Positions 34,781-46,066 of a stretch of 64,000 nt of DNA are shown in pieces. Both the position numbers and the translations under genes were made by a program. Under the pieces are notes generated by a model. The model made no database searches. It saw only the letters and a program-made list of their open reading frames with translations, and was not told where the DNA came from. The stretch is from Oscarella lobularis (lineage: Eukaryota; Porifera; Homoscleromorpha; Homosclerophorida; Oscarellidae). Where the stretch lies: NCBI RefSeq assembly GCF_947507565.1, contig NC_089177.1, positions 3,038,001 to 3,102,000 of the forward strand, written 5' to 3'. Position 1 is the first letter of the stretch. Every line of letters begins with the position of its first letter.

Positions 34781-35775
34781 TGTGGGGGGTCGCGTTTGTT
34801 TTTAGGTAACAAAGATTCCCCGGATATACGAGACAGTTGTTAGTACAACTAGCTGATTTACCCGTTCATCGAACGGGTTGTTTAGGCGTTTGTATTCAGA
34901 CATGAGCGCATATGAAATTATGCTTATTCGGCCGTTTCTTGCAATATTCTAACGGCATTTTACAGCGTGCTGTGAACCCGCAGTGCCGCTCGCTGATAGG
35001 CCGGTTTTTCTGCGACCGTTACGACTCTATTCTGCTATATATCTCTAACGCTATATCTCTAATGCACGAATCGGGTCTCTTAAGCGCCGCTGCAATTCGA
35101 CCTACGTGGGCTAGCTACGGCTTTTTTACCCGCGTTAGCTTACTGGAATACAGCTGCAGTTTCTTGTCGAAGCTCATTTACAGCCGCAAAAGCTATTCAA
35201 GGAGAAATCTCAGGCTGTATACTCTGGTCATTTCCTACGCTGTAAACCAACTTGGTTTGTTTGGAGGCGCCCGATTAACATATCGTAACTATTTTGTCAT
35301 CTATTTGGACATTCGGTAATCGGTTGGGTCCATGTACAGCAGCCGATCCTTGGTAATTTGCAGCTGCGCTGAATCCGGTCGTAAGTCATTCGTAACTGCT
35401 GTACATGATAGTCCTTGCCCACTAAAAAAGCTTCAGTAGCGGGCCTCGGCATATAAGTAAACCGCTCCTCTACCCAATCGCGCGGTCCCATCGCAGCAGA
35501 AGCAGACGGTCACGATCTATTCACAGCTGCTCCAACCGGGCTAATCGCTGCATGCAGCAGCAGAAGAAACAGCAGCAGCAGTAGTCGCGTCGGTCAATTC
35601 ACTGCTCAGATCAATCTGCGCAGTAGTCGCGCGTTTAGCTGTTGCATATGGTCCAGCCTACTGAAGATGCGAAATAACCTCTCTCGTTTCCAGCGCTACT
35701 AATAGACCGGAGCCGCTTTGCAGCTGTGAATAGACCGGTCCTTGTCCAAGAGCCGCAACCGGGCAAATTAACCTA
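34781..35775. other. Gene-free spacer upstream of LPCAT, start of a Helitron-like region
   Basis: No coding region supported; the longest open frame (135 aa on plus) has no recognisable features. It contains a Helitron-like 3' terminus on the minus strand (34849-34878), a perfect 12-bp inverted repeat CATGTACAGCAG/CTGCTGTACATG (35331-35342 and 35396-35407) and short CAG-rich stretches (35550-35585). The 25-bp minisatellite begins at about 35776. Confidence 0.6.
34849..34878 (-). mobile_element. Helitron-like 3' terminus (hairpin plus CTAG)
   Basis: Read on the minus strand: a perfect 8-bp palindrome with a 3-nt loop (ACCCGTTC, GAT, GAACGGGT; 34878-34860), 7 nt of spacer (AAATCAG), then CTAG (34852-34849) followed by T. 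A GC-rich hairpin a few bases before CTRR, inserted before T, is the Helitron 3' signature. The element would extend to higher coordinates, into the minisatellite. The 5' TC end was not located. Confidence 0.55.
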
Positions 35776-38700
35776 ATTCTATTTCGCAGCAAAGATGAGT
35801 TTCTGTTGAAGGTACTCATTATGTTTTCTGTTAAACGTATTCAATATGTTTTCTGTTGAACGTACTCAATATGTTTTCTGTTTTCTGTTGTAGGTACTCA
35901 ATATGTTTTCTGTTTTCTGTTGAAGGTACTCAATATGATTTCTGTTGAAGGTACTCATTATGTTTTCTGTTGAAGGTACTCATTATGTTTTCTGTTGAAC
36001 GTACTCAATATGTTTTCTGTTGAACGTACTCAATATGTTTTCTGTTGAAGGTACTCAATATGTTTTCTGTTGAACGTACTCAATATGTTTTCTGTTTTCT
36101 GTTGTAGGTACTCAATATGTTTTCTGTTGAAGGTACTCATTACGTTTTCTGTTGAAGGTACTCAATATGTTTTCTGTTGAAGGTACTCATTATGTTTTCT
36201 GTTAAACGTATTCAATATGTTTTCTGTTGAACGTACTCAATATGTTTTCTGTTTTCTGTTGTAGGTACTCAATATGTTTTCTGTTGAAGGTACTCATTAT
36301 GTTTTCTGTTGAAGGTACTCATTATGTTTTCTGTTGAACGTACTCAATATGTTTTCTCTTGAACGTACTCAATATGTTTTCTGTTGAAGGTACTCAATAT
36401 TTTTCTGTTGAAGGTACTGTACTCAATATGTTTTCTGTTTTCTGTTGAAGGTACTCAATATGTTTTCTGTTGAAGGTACTCATTATGTTTTCTGTTGAAG
36501 GTACTCAATGTGTTTTCTGTTGTAGGTACTCAATGTGTTTTCTGTTGAAGGTACTGAATGTGTTTTCTGTTGAAGGTACTGAATGTGTTTTCTGTTGAAG
36601 GTACTGAATGTGTTTTCTGTTGAAGGTACTGAATGTGTTTTCTGTTGTAGGTACTCAATGTGTTTTCTGTTGAAGGTACTCAATATGTTTTCTGTTGAAG
36701 GTACTCATTATGTTTTCTGTTGAACGTACTCAATATGTTTTCTCTTGAACGTACTCAATATGTTTTCTGTTGAAGGTACTCAATATTTTTCTGTTGAAGG
36801 TACTGTACTCAATATGTTTTCTGTTTTCTGTTGAAGGTACTCAATATGTTTTCTGTTGAAGGTACTCATTATGTTTTCTGTTGAAGGTACTCAATGTGTT
36901 TTCTGTTGTAGGTACTCAATGTGTTTTCTGTTGAAGGTACTGAAAGTGTTTTCTGTTGAAGGTACTGAATGTGTTTTCTGTTGAAGGTACTGAATGTGTT
37001 TTCTGTTGAAGGTACTGAATGTGTTTTCTGTTGTAGGTACTCAATGTGTTTTCTGTTGAAGGTACTCAATATGTTTTCTGTTGAAGGTACTGTACTCAAT
37101 ATGTTTTCTGTTTTCTGTTGAAGGTACTCAATATGTTTTCTGTTGAAGGTACTCATTATGTTTTCTGTTGAAGGTACTGAATGTGTTTTCTGTTGAAGGT
37201 ACTGAATGTGTTTTCTGTTGAAGGTACTGAATGTGTTTTCTGTTGAAGGTACTGAATGTGTTTTCTGTTGTAGGTACTCAATGTGTTTTCTGTTGAAGGT
37301 ACTCAATATGTTTTCTGTTGTAGGTACTCAATATGTTTTCTGTTGAAGGTACTGAATGTGTTTTCTGTTAGAAGGTACTGAATGTGTTTTCTGTTAGAAG
37401 GTACTGAATGTGTTTTCTGTTGAAGGTACTGAATGTGTTTTCTGTTGTAGGTACTGAATGTGTTTTCTGTTGAAGGTACTGAATGTGTTTTCTGTTGTAG
37501 GTACTGAATGTGTTTTCTGTTGTAGGTACTCAATATGTTTTCTGTTGTAGGTACTCAATATGTTTTCTGTTGAAGGTACTGAATGTGTTTTCTGTTGAAG
37601 GTACTGAATGTGTTTTCTGTTGAAGGTACTAAATGTGTTTTCTGTTGTAGGTACTCAATGTGTTTTCTGTTGTAGGTACTCAATGTGTTTTCTGTTGAAG
37701 GTACTCAATATGTTTTCTGTTGAAGGAACTGAATGTGTTTTCTGTTAGAAGGTACTGTACTCAATATGTTTTCTGTTTTCTGTTGAAGGTACTCAATATG
37801 TTTTCTGTTGAAGGTACTCATTATGTTTTCTGTTGAAGGTACTCATTATGTTTTCTGTTGAAGGTACTCAATATGTTTTCTGTTGAAGGTACTCATTATG
37901 TTTTCTGTTAAACGTATTCAATATGTTTTCTGTTGAACGTACTCAATATGTTTTCTGTTTTCTGTTGAAGGTACTCAATATGTTTTCTGTTGAAGGTACT
38001 CATTACGTTTTCTGTTGAAGGTACTCATTATGTTTTCTGTTAAACGTATTCAATATGTTTTCTGTTGAACGTACTCAATATGTTTTCTGTTTTCTGTTGT
38101 AGGTACAGTGTACTCAATCTGTTTTCTTTTTCTGTTGTAGGTACTCAATGTTTTCTGTTTTCTGTTGTAGGTCTCAATCTGTTTTCTGTTTTCTGTTGAA
38201 CGTACTCAATATGTTTTCTGTTTTCTGTTGAAGGTACTCAATATGTTTTCTGTTGAAGGTACTCAATATGTTTTCTGTTGAAGGTACTCATTATGTTTTC
38301 TGTTAAACGTATTCAATATGTTTTCTGTTGAACGTACTCAATATGTTTTCTGTTTTCTGTTGAAGGTACTCAATATGTTTTCTGTTGAAGGTACTCATTA
38401 TGTTTTCTGTTGAAGGTACTAAATATGTTTTCTGTTGAAGGTACTCATTATGTTTTCTGTTGAAGGTACTCAATATGTTTTCTGTTGAAGGTACTCATTA
38501 TGTTTTCTGTTAAACGTATTCAATATGCTTTCTGTTGAACGTACTCAATATGTTTTCTGTTTTCTGTTGTAGGTACTCAATATGTTTTCTGTTTTCTGTT
38601 TTAGGTAGAGTGTACTCAATCTGTTTTCTTTTTCTGTTGTAGGTCTCAATCTGTTTTCTGTTTTCTGTTGAACGTACTCAATATGTTTTCTGTTTTCTGT

Positions 38701-41700
38701 TGTAGGTACTCAATATGTTTTCTGTTTTCTGTTGAAGGTACTCAATATGTTTTCTGTTTTCTGTTGAAGGTACTCATTATGTTTTCTGTTGAAGGTACTA
38801 AATATGTTTTCTGTTGAAGGTACTCATTATGTTTTCTGTTAAGCGTATTCAATATGTTTTCTGTTGAACGTACTCAATATGTTTTCTGTTTTCTGTTCTA
38901 GGTACTCAATATGTTTTCTGTTTTCTGTTGAAGGTACTCAATATGTTTTCTGTTGAAGGTACTCATTATGTTTTCTGTTGAAGGTACTCATTATGATTTC
39001 TGTTGAAGGTACTCAATATGTTTTATGTTGAAGGTACTCATTATGTTTTCTGTTAAACGTATTCAATATGTTTTCTGTTGAACGTACTCAATATGTTTTC
39101 TGTTTTCTGTTGAAGGTACTCAATATGTTTTCTGTTGAAGGTACTCATTACGTTTTCTGTTGAAGGTACTCAATGTTTTCTGTTGAAGGTACTCATTATG
39201 TTTTCTGTTAAACGTATTCAATATGTTTTCTGTTGAACGTACTCAATATGTTTTCTGTTTTCTGTTGTAGGTACAGTGTACTCAATCTGTTTTCTTTTTC
39301 TGTTGTAGGTCTCAATCTGTTTTCTGTTTTCTGTTGAACGTACTCAATATGTTTTCTGTTTTCTGTTGAAGGTACTCAATATGTTTTCTGTTGAAGGTAC
39401 TCAATGTGTTTTCTGATGTAGGTACTCAATGTGTTTTCTGTTGAAGTTACTGAATGTGTTTTCTGTTGTAGGTACTCAATGTGTTTTCTGTTGTAGGTAC
39501 TCAATATGTTTTCTGATGTAGGTACTCAATATGTTTTCTGTTGAAGGTACTCATTATGTTTTCTGTTAAACGTATTCAATATGTTTTCTGTTGAACGTAC
39601 TCAATATGTTTTCTGTTTTCTGTTGAAGGTACTCAATATGTTTTCTGTTGAAGGTACTCATTATGTTTTCTGTTGAAGGTACTAAATATGTTTTCTGTTG
39701 AAGGTACTCATTATGTTTTCTGTTAAGCGTATTCAATATGTTTTCTGTTGAACGTACTCAATATGTTTTCTGTTTTCTGTTCTAGGTACTCAATATGTTT
39801 TCTGTTTTCTGTTGAAGGTACTCAATATGTTTTCTGTTGAAGGTACTCATTATGATTTCTGTTGAAGGTACTCAATATGTTTTATGCTGAAGGTACTCAT
39901 TATGTTTTCTGTTAAACGTATTCAATATGTTTTCTGTTGAACGTACTCAATATGTTTTCTGTTTTCTGTTGAAGGTACTCAATATGTTTTCTGTTGAAGG
40001 TACTCATTACGTTTTCTGTTGAAGGTACTCAATGTTTTCTGTTGAAGGTACTCATTATGTTTTCTGTTAAACGTATTCAATATGTTTTCTGTTGAACGTA
40101 CTCAATATGTTTTCTGTTTTCTGTTGTAGGTACAGTGTACTCAATCTGTTTTCTTTTTCTGTTGTAGGTCTCAATCTGTTTTCTGTTTTCTGTTGAACGT
40201 ACTCAATATGTTTTCTGTTTTCTGTTGAAGGTACTCAATATGTTTTCTGTTGAAGGTACTCAATGTGTTTTCTGATGTAGGTACTCAATGTGTTTTCTGT
40301 TGAAGTTACTGAATGTGTTTTCTGTTGTAGGTACTCAATGTGTTTTCTGTTGTAGGTACTCAATATGTTTTCTGATGTAGGTACTCAATATGTTTTCTGT
40401 TGAAGGTACTCATTATGTTTTCTGTTAAACGTATTCAATATGTTTTCTGTTCTAGGTACTCAATATGTTTTCTGTTTTCTGTTGAAGGTACTCAATATGT
40501 TTTCTGTTGAAGGTACTCATTACGTTTTCTGTTGAAGGTACTCAATGTTTTCTGTTGAAGGTACTCATTATGTTTTCTGTTAAACGTATTCAATATGTTT
40601 TCTGTTGAACGTACTCAATATGTTTTCTGTTTTCTGTTGAAGGTACTCAATATGTTTTCTGTTGAAGGTACTCATTACGTTTTCTGTTGAAGGTACTCAA
40701 TGTTTTCTGTTGAAGGTACTCATTATGTTTTCTGTTAAACGTATTCAATATGTTTTCTGTTGAACGTACTCAATATGTTTTCTGTTTTCTGTTGTAGGTA
40801 CAGTGTACTCAATCTGTTTTCTTTTTCTGTTGTAGGTCTCAATCTGTTTTCTGTTTTCTGTTGAACGTACTCAATATGTTTTCTGTTTTCTGTTGAAGGT
40901 ACTCAATATGTTTTCTGTTGAAGGTACTCAATGTGTTTTCTGATGTAGGTACTCAATGTGTTTTCTGTTGAAGTTACTGAATGTGTTTTCTGTTGTAGGT
41001 ACTCAATGTGTTTTCTGTTGTAGGTACTCAATATGTTTTCTGATGTAGGTACTCAATATGTTTTCTGTTGAAGGTACTCATTATGTTTTCTGTTAAACGT
41101 ATTCAATATGTTTTCTGTTGAACGTACTCAATATGTTTTCTGTTTTCTGTTGAAGGTACTCAATATGTTTTCTGTTGAAGGTACTCATTATGTTTTCTGT
41201 TGAAGGTACTAAATATGTTTTCTGTTGAAGGTACTCATTATGTTTTCTGTTAAGCGTATTCAATATGTTTTCTGTTGAACGTACTCAATATGTTTTCTGT
41301 TTTCTGTTCTAGGTACTCAATATGTTTTCTGTTTTCTGTTGAAGGTACTCAATATGTTTTCTGTTGAAGGTACTCATTATGTTTTCTGTTGAAGGTACTC
41401 ATTATGATTTCTGTTGAAGGTACTCAATATGTTTTATTGTGAAGGTACTCATTATGTTTTCTGTTAAACGTATTCAATATGTTTTCTGTTGAACGTACTC
41501 AATATGTTTTCTGTTTTCTGTTGAAGGTACTCAATATGTTTTCTGTTGAAGGTACTCATTACGTTTTCTGTTGAAGGTACTCAATGTTTTCTGTTGAAGG
41601 TACTCATTATGTTTTCTGTTAAACGTATTCAATATGTTTTCTGTTGAACGTACTCAATATGTTTTCTGTTTTCTGTTGTAGGTACAGTGTACTCAATCTG

Positions 41701-43408
41701 TTTTCTTTTTCTGTTGTAGGTCTCAATCTGTTTTCTGTTTTCTGTTGAACGTACTCAATATGTTTTCTGTTTTCTGTTGAAGGTACTCAATATGTTTTCT
41801 GTTGAAGGTACTCAATGTGTTTTCTGATGTAGGTACTCAATGTGTTTTCTGTTGAAGTTACTGAATGTGTTTTCTGTTGTAGGTACTCAATGTGTTTTCT
41901 GTTGTAGGTACTCAATATGTTTTCTGATGTAGGTACTCAATATGTTTTCTGTTGAAGGTACTCATTATGTTTTCTGTTAAACGTATTCAATATGTTTTCT
42001 GTTGAACGTACTCAATATGTTTTCTGTTTTCTGTTGAAGGTACTCAATATGTTTTCTGTTGAAGGTACTCATTACGTTTTCTGTTGAAGGTACTCAATGT
42101 TTTCTGTTGAAGGTACTCATTATGTTTTCTGTTAAACGTATTCAATATGTTTTCTGTTGAACGTACTCAATATGTTTTCTGTTTTCTGTTGAAGGTACTC
42201 AATATGTTTTCTGTTGAAGGTACTCATTACGTTTTCTGTTGAAGGTACTCAATGTTTTCTGTTGAAGGTACTCATTATGTTTTCTGTTAAACGTATTCAA
42301 TATGTTTTCTGTTGAACGTACTCAATATGTTTTCTGTTTTCTGTTGTAGGTACAGTGTACTCAATCTGTTTTCTTTTTCTGTTGTAGGTCTCAATCTGTT
42401 TTCTGTTTTCTGTTGAACGTACTCAATATGTTTTCTGTTTTCTGTTGAAGGTACTCAATATGTTTTCTGTTGAAGGTACTCATTATGTTTTCTGTTGAAC
42501 GTACTCAATATGTTTTCTGTTAAACGTATTCAATATGTTTTGTGTTGAACGTACTCAATATGTTTTCTGTTTTCTGTTGTAGGTACTCAATGTGTTTTCT
42601 GTTGTAGGTACTCAATATGTTTTCTGTTTTAGGTACTTAATGTGTTTTCTGTTGTAGGTACTGAATGTGTTTTCTGTTGAAGTTACTCAATATGTTTCTG
42701 TTGAAGGTACTGAATGTGTTTTCTGTTGAAGGTACTGAATGTGTTTTCTGTTGAAGGTACTGAATGTGTTTTCTGTTGTAGGTACTCAATGTGTTTTCTG
42801 TTGAAGGTACTCAATGTGTTTTCTGTTGTAGGTACTCAATGTGTTTTCTGTTGTAGGTACTCAATATGTTTTCTGTTGTAGGTACTCAATGTGTTTTCTG
42901 TTGTAGGTACTCAATGTGTTTTCTGTTGTAGGTACTGAGTGTGTTTTCTGTTGAAGGTACTGAATGTGTTTTCTGTTGTAGGTACTCAATGTGTTTTCTG
43001 TTGAAGGTACTCAATGTGTTTTCTGTTGAAGGTACTCAATGTGTTTTCTGTTGAAGGTACTGAATGTGTTTTCTGTTGTAGGTACTCAATGTGTTTTCTG
43101 TTGTAGGTACTCAATATGTTTTCTGTTTTAGGTACTCAATATGTTTTCTGTTGTAGGTACTCAATGTGTTTTCTGTTGTAGGTACTCAATATGTTTTCTG
43201 TTGAAGGTACTGAATGTGTTTTCTGTTGAAGGTACTGAATGTGTTTTCTGTTGAAGGTACTCAATGTGTTTTCTGTTGTAGGTACTCAATATGTTTTCTG
43301 TTTTAGGTACTCAATATGTTTTCTGTTGTAGGTACTCAATGTGTTTTCTGTTGTAGGTACTCAATATGTTTTCTGTTTTAGGTACTCAATGTGTTTTCTG
43401 TTGAAGGA
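35776..43408. repeat. 7.6-kb array of a 25-bp minisatellite with higher-order structure
   Basis: About 300 head-to-tail copies of a 25-bp unit: GGTACTCAATATG, then a TTTTCTGTT core, then GAA or GTA. Common variants: CAATGTG, GAATGTG, CATTATG, AACGTATTCAATATG, and copies extended by a duplicated TTTTCTG. A rare marker, GGTACAGTGTACTC, recurs at 38102, 39270, 40129, 40797, 41681 and 42349; the spacings 1168, 859, 668, 884 and 668 show higher-order repeats of about 668 bp and 860-884 bp. Because 25 is not a multiple of 3, every open minus frame shows a 25-residue periodic peptide; this is a by-product and not evidence of coding. GAATGTG-type units dominate near 36480-37700 and 42650-43400, while CAATATG/CATTATG types dominate between. 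Confidence 0.97.
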
Positions 43409-44013
43409 TACATACCCTGCAAGCAGGAAGTGGTACAGTGTCAATTGCACAAAAACATGCATCAGTGATACGTACTCTGCAAGCAGGGAATGGTACACTG
43501 CGAATTCCACTATGCGGTAAACTTAACTCAGGGGGGAAACATGCATCAGGGATACACGTATTGCAAGGGCAGGGCACTCTACCAGGAGTCGCTGGAACCT
43601 CGCAGCGAGGTCGCTTTCGCGCGGAAGAAGCCATGGAAAAACGGAAAGACAAAGGAAGATGGCGGCGGAGAAAATATGCATAGCGCACTCTAAGGCGATT
43701 CGAATTGTGGCGAAACGCGACTTCACGGCGGCGATTGCTCGATTCGGACCGGTAGAAAACCCGCGGGAGACGTCGCGTTTGGAATTCCGGCGCGATCGGC
43801 GGCCCGGGAAAGCGGCGGCGGAAAAGGATCCGCGGCGGGGGTCCCGACGATCGCGCGTTCAATCGATTGCGCGGAAAGGCGTTCGAAGCGCAGCGGCGCG
43901 ATCGAAGCGCGGTCACGGCGGCGTCGGGCGGCGAAATTTGAAGGCGAAAACGCGAGGTCCCGCATTGGAAACACAGGCCCCGTACGAAGCTCCGTAAATT
44001 ATGGGAAGAGACA
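43409..44013. other. GC-rich block after the minisatellite, no gene recognised
   Basis: Begins with a short imperfect tandem (ATACATACCCTGCAAGCAGG, then GATACGTACTCTGCAAGCAG, then GGGATACACGTATTGCAAGG), then turns CpG- and arginine-codon-rich. It holds a YY1-like motif AAGATGGCGGCGG at 43656. Open frames on both strands overlap and are all arginine-rich, as expected from composition. I see no domain. It could be a CpG-island promoter with a weakly coding transcript. Confidence 0.4.
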
Positions 44014-44042
44014 CTAGCTTACTTACCCGCGCTTCGCGCGGG
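44014..44042 (-). mobile_element. Second Helitron-like 3' terminus
   Basis: On the minus strand: perfect 7-bp palindrome with 3-nt loop (CCCGCGC, GAA, GCGCGGG; 44042-44026), 8-nt spacer TAAGTAAG, CTAG (44017-44014), then T. It is the same arrangement and orientation as at 34849-34878, and the flanking wording (ACTAGCT..TTACCCG on plus) is shared. The element body would lie at higher coordinates. Confidence 0.6.
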
Positions 44043-45480
44043 GCAGAGTGCATTTTTGTTTTAAAATGCACAATTAGGACGTTCGATTAGGATGGCTTAC
44101 GCTGCACTACTTGGGGGTTGGAACACTTGAAGCCCTCCCCGGTCACAGTGCCGTCAAACTAAGCGCTGTCCTTTATATACAAATACGTACTTCGTGTAGC
44201 AGTTCAACTGACAGTTGTAGCCAATGAGTTCCCGTTCAAGGCAGACTGTATTTGATGAAATAGTTCTTTCTGGGTGTAAAGGCAAGGACTTCGTTCACCG
44301 TGCAGAAAAGGAGATCCTGCCGAGACAAAGTTTATACACCCTTCAATTAAGTTAGTGTGACTTGCAGAGGGTGCGTCAGTTGCCCACCACTGACCCGCAC
44401 AGCAAATTAGTTCTCGCTGAGTCTGCATGTGCATTCAAATTGTTCCCGGTGACTGTGTGTAAAAGGACTTTCCGTCGTTTTTTCCCGCTGAGTGCCTAAA
44501 GTCACCGGTCGGTTTCATTTTTGTATTTTTCCTGTAACAGTCCCACTAACTGTTATAGCCTACCTTCGCGCAAAATAGTTCTCGCCGAGTCTGTGCATAC
44601 AAATTGTTCCCGGTGACTGTTAGTTGGATTGTTAACCGACCGGTCACTTTAGGCAGTCAGCGGGATACAGTCAACACAGTCAACGGGAAGTCTTTTTATT
44701 CACAGTTATAGCCTACCTTCGCGGCAGACTGCATGCACATATTTGATTAAAAATAGTTCTTGCTGAGTGTATTCCCAAGGCCGACGTCCCAGCCGCTGAA
44801 CGTGTAGCAAAAGAGAGAGATCTTTCTGAAACACACGGTGTACATGCACGCCTTTATGCAACCTGTTACCGCTAAAAGCGTAGCAAATCTGTTTCCCGCT
44901 TACTCTGCAGCCGAATACCTGCATATTCGTTGATAATCGTGCAATTCTTATGATTCCCGCTGATCATGCAGAGTTGCCAACACATACCTAGTTCTTGCTT
45001 ACTCTGTGCATGCAAATTTTTCCCGGTGACTGCATGTGTTGAAAAGACTTCCCTTTGGCTGTGTTGTTTCCCGCTGACCGCCTAAAGTGTTCGGTGTCAT
45101 TTGTATACATGCATACACTGGTATACTTCTTCACTAACTGTTGTAGCCTACCTTCGCGGCCTCCGGCAGCTAGGCAGTAGTTGAAAAAAATTCTTTTCTG
45201 AAACAGAGTGTGTACATGCACGCCTTTATGCAACCTGTTCCCGCTACTGCCAATTCAATAATAGTTCTGGTACTGCCTTTTCAAAAATAGTTCTCGTTGA
45301 ATGTTCGTAGATACAGCTAACTGTCAAAATCCCACTGAGTACTAATACAGTCAGTAGCTGCAGATTATCGGCGCAAAATCAATCATGCGGCACGATTACC
45401 AAAAGCCTTTGGGCAATATTTTGACAATTTACGCGCCATGATTTCTCGCTATCAATTCAGGAAGATGGCACTGCGGTCAA
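44043..45480. repeat. Diverged interspersed or tandem repeat cluster
   Basis: AT-moderate, no coding region. Several phrases recur at irregular distance: TAGTTCTCGCTGAGTCTG and TTGTTCCCGGTGACTG (about 44405-44460, 44574-44625, 44990-45035), and TTATAGCCTACCTTCGCG or TTGTAGCCTACCTTCGCG (about 44551, 44704, 45131). GTACATGCACGCCTTTATGC also occurs at about 44832 and 45210. This looks like an old repeat, plausibly the body of the Helitron-like element whose 3' end is at 44014. Confidence 0.6.
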
Positions 45481-46066
45481 ATATTTCTTTCCCTTTCCTT
45501 GAAAATCAGTAGGTTTTGCGAGCGCATAGACGATTGAGGCGTTGGAATTTGCTATCTACTAAATGGTTTGTAGACGTCCCGTATGCGACGCAAAGGGTTC
45601 GGAGAGACCCTCGAAGGGGGCCCGCGTCGCGAAGACTTCGACAACGGGAGAGAACGCACCAAAAGACGCGCGAGGAGAGTCCGCGTCACGATTGCGGACG
45701 ATTACGAAGCCGCGAGCGAGACGACGGGCGATGGCACGGGCGATCGAGACGCCGAAAGGAGCCCCGTCGTCGCCAAAAACCCGACCGCACGCTTAAAAAG
45801 ACGCGCAAAAAAGGTCCGCGTCACGATTGCGGAGCCGCGCGCGAGACGACGGGCAATGGCACGGGCGATCGAGACGCCGAAAGGGCCCCCGTCGCGCCAA
45901 AAACCCCACCACGGTATATAGAATCTTCGTCGAAGCAGGGAGAGAGCGTCGGCAAAGCCGCGCGCCAAGCCGCCTCGGAGCGTATCGCGAAACAAATGGC
46001 GGCGGCCATGTTTTGTCCAAGATGGCGTCGCGCATTATAATGAGAGAGAAGATAGAGATGCAACTT
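45481..46066. other. GC-rich block with an internal direct duplication, no gene recognised
   Basis: Two diverged copies of a segment of about 120 bp: 45658-45785 and 45793-45910 share GTCCGCGTCACGATTGCGGA, GAGACGACGGGC and GGCGATCGAGACGCCGAAAG. The second copy lacks about 10 nt, so no single frame is conserved across both. Arginine-rich open frames follow from composition. YY1-like motifs are present: AAATGGCGGCGGCCAT at 45994 and AAGATGGCGTCGCG at 46019. The DDAH 3' end lies immediately after. Confidence 0.5.

Noticed and set aside
34912-35319. Plus-strand frame of 135 codons
   Set aside because: No domain, no splice or start support, lies in the presumed Helitron-like body.
36483-37533. 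Long minus-strand open frames with a 25-residue periodic peptide
   Set aside because: They follow directly from the 25-bp repeat cycling through all three frames where variants lack stops; no start context, no unique sequence.
35776-43408. CRISPR-like array
   Set aside because: Units are contiguous with no unique spacers, and the host is clearly eukaryotic.
45516-46040. Arginine-rich 174-codon frame
   Set aside because: All frames of this GC-rich block look alike and the internal duplication does not conserve this frame.
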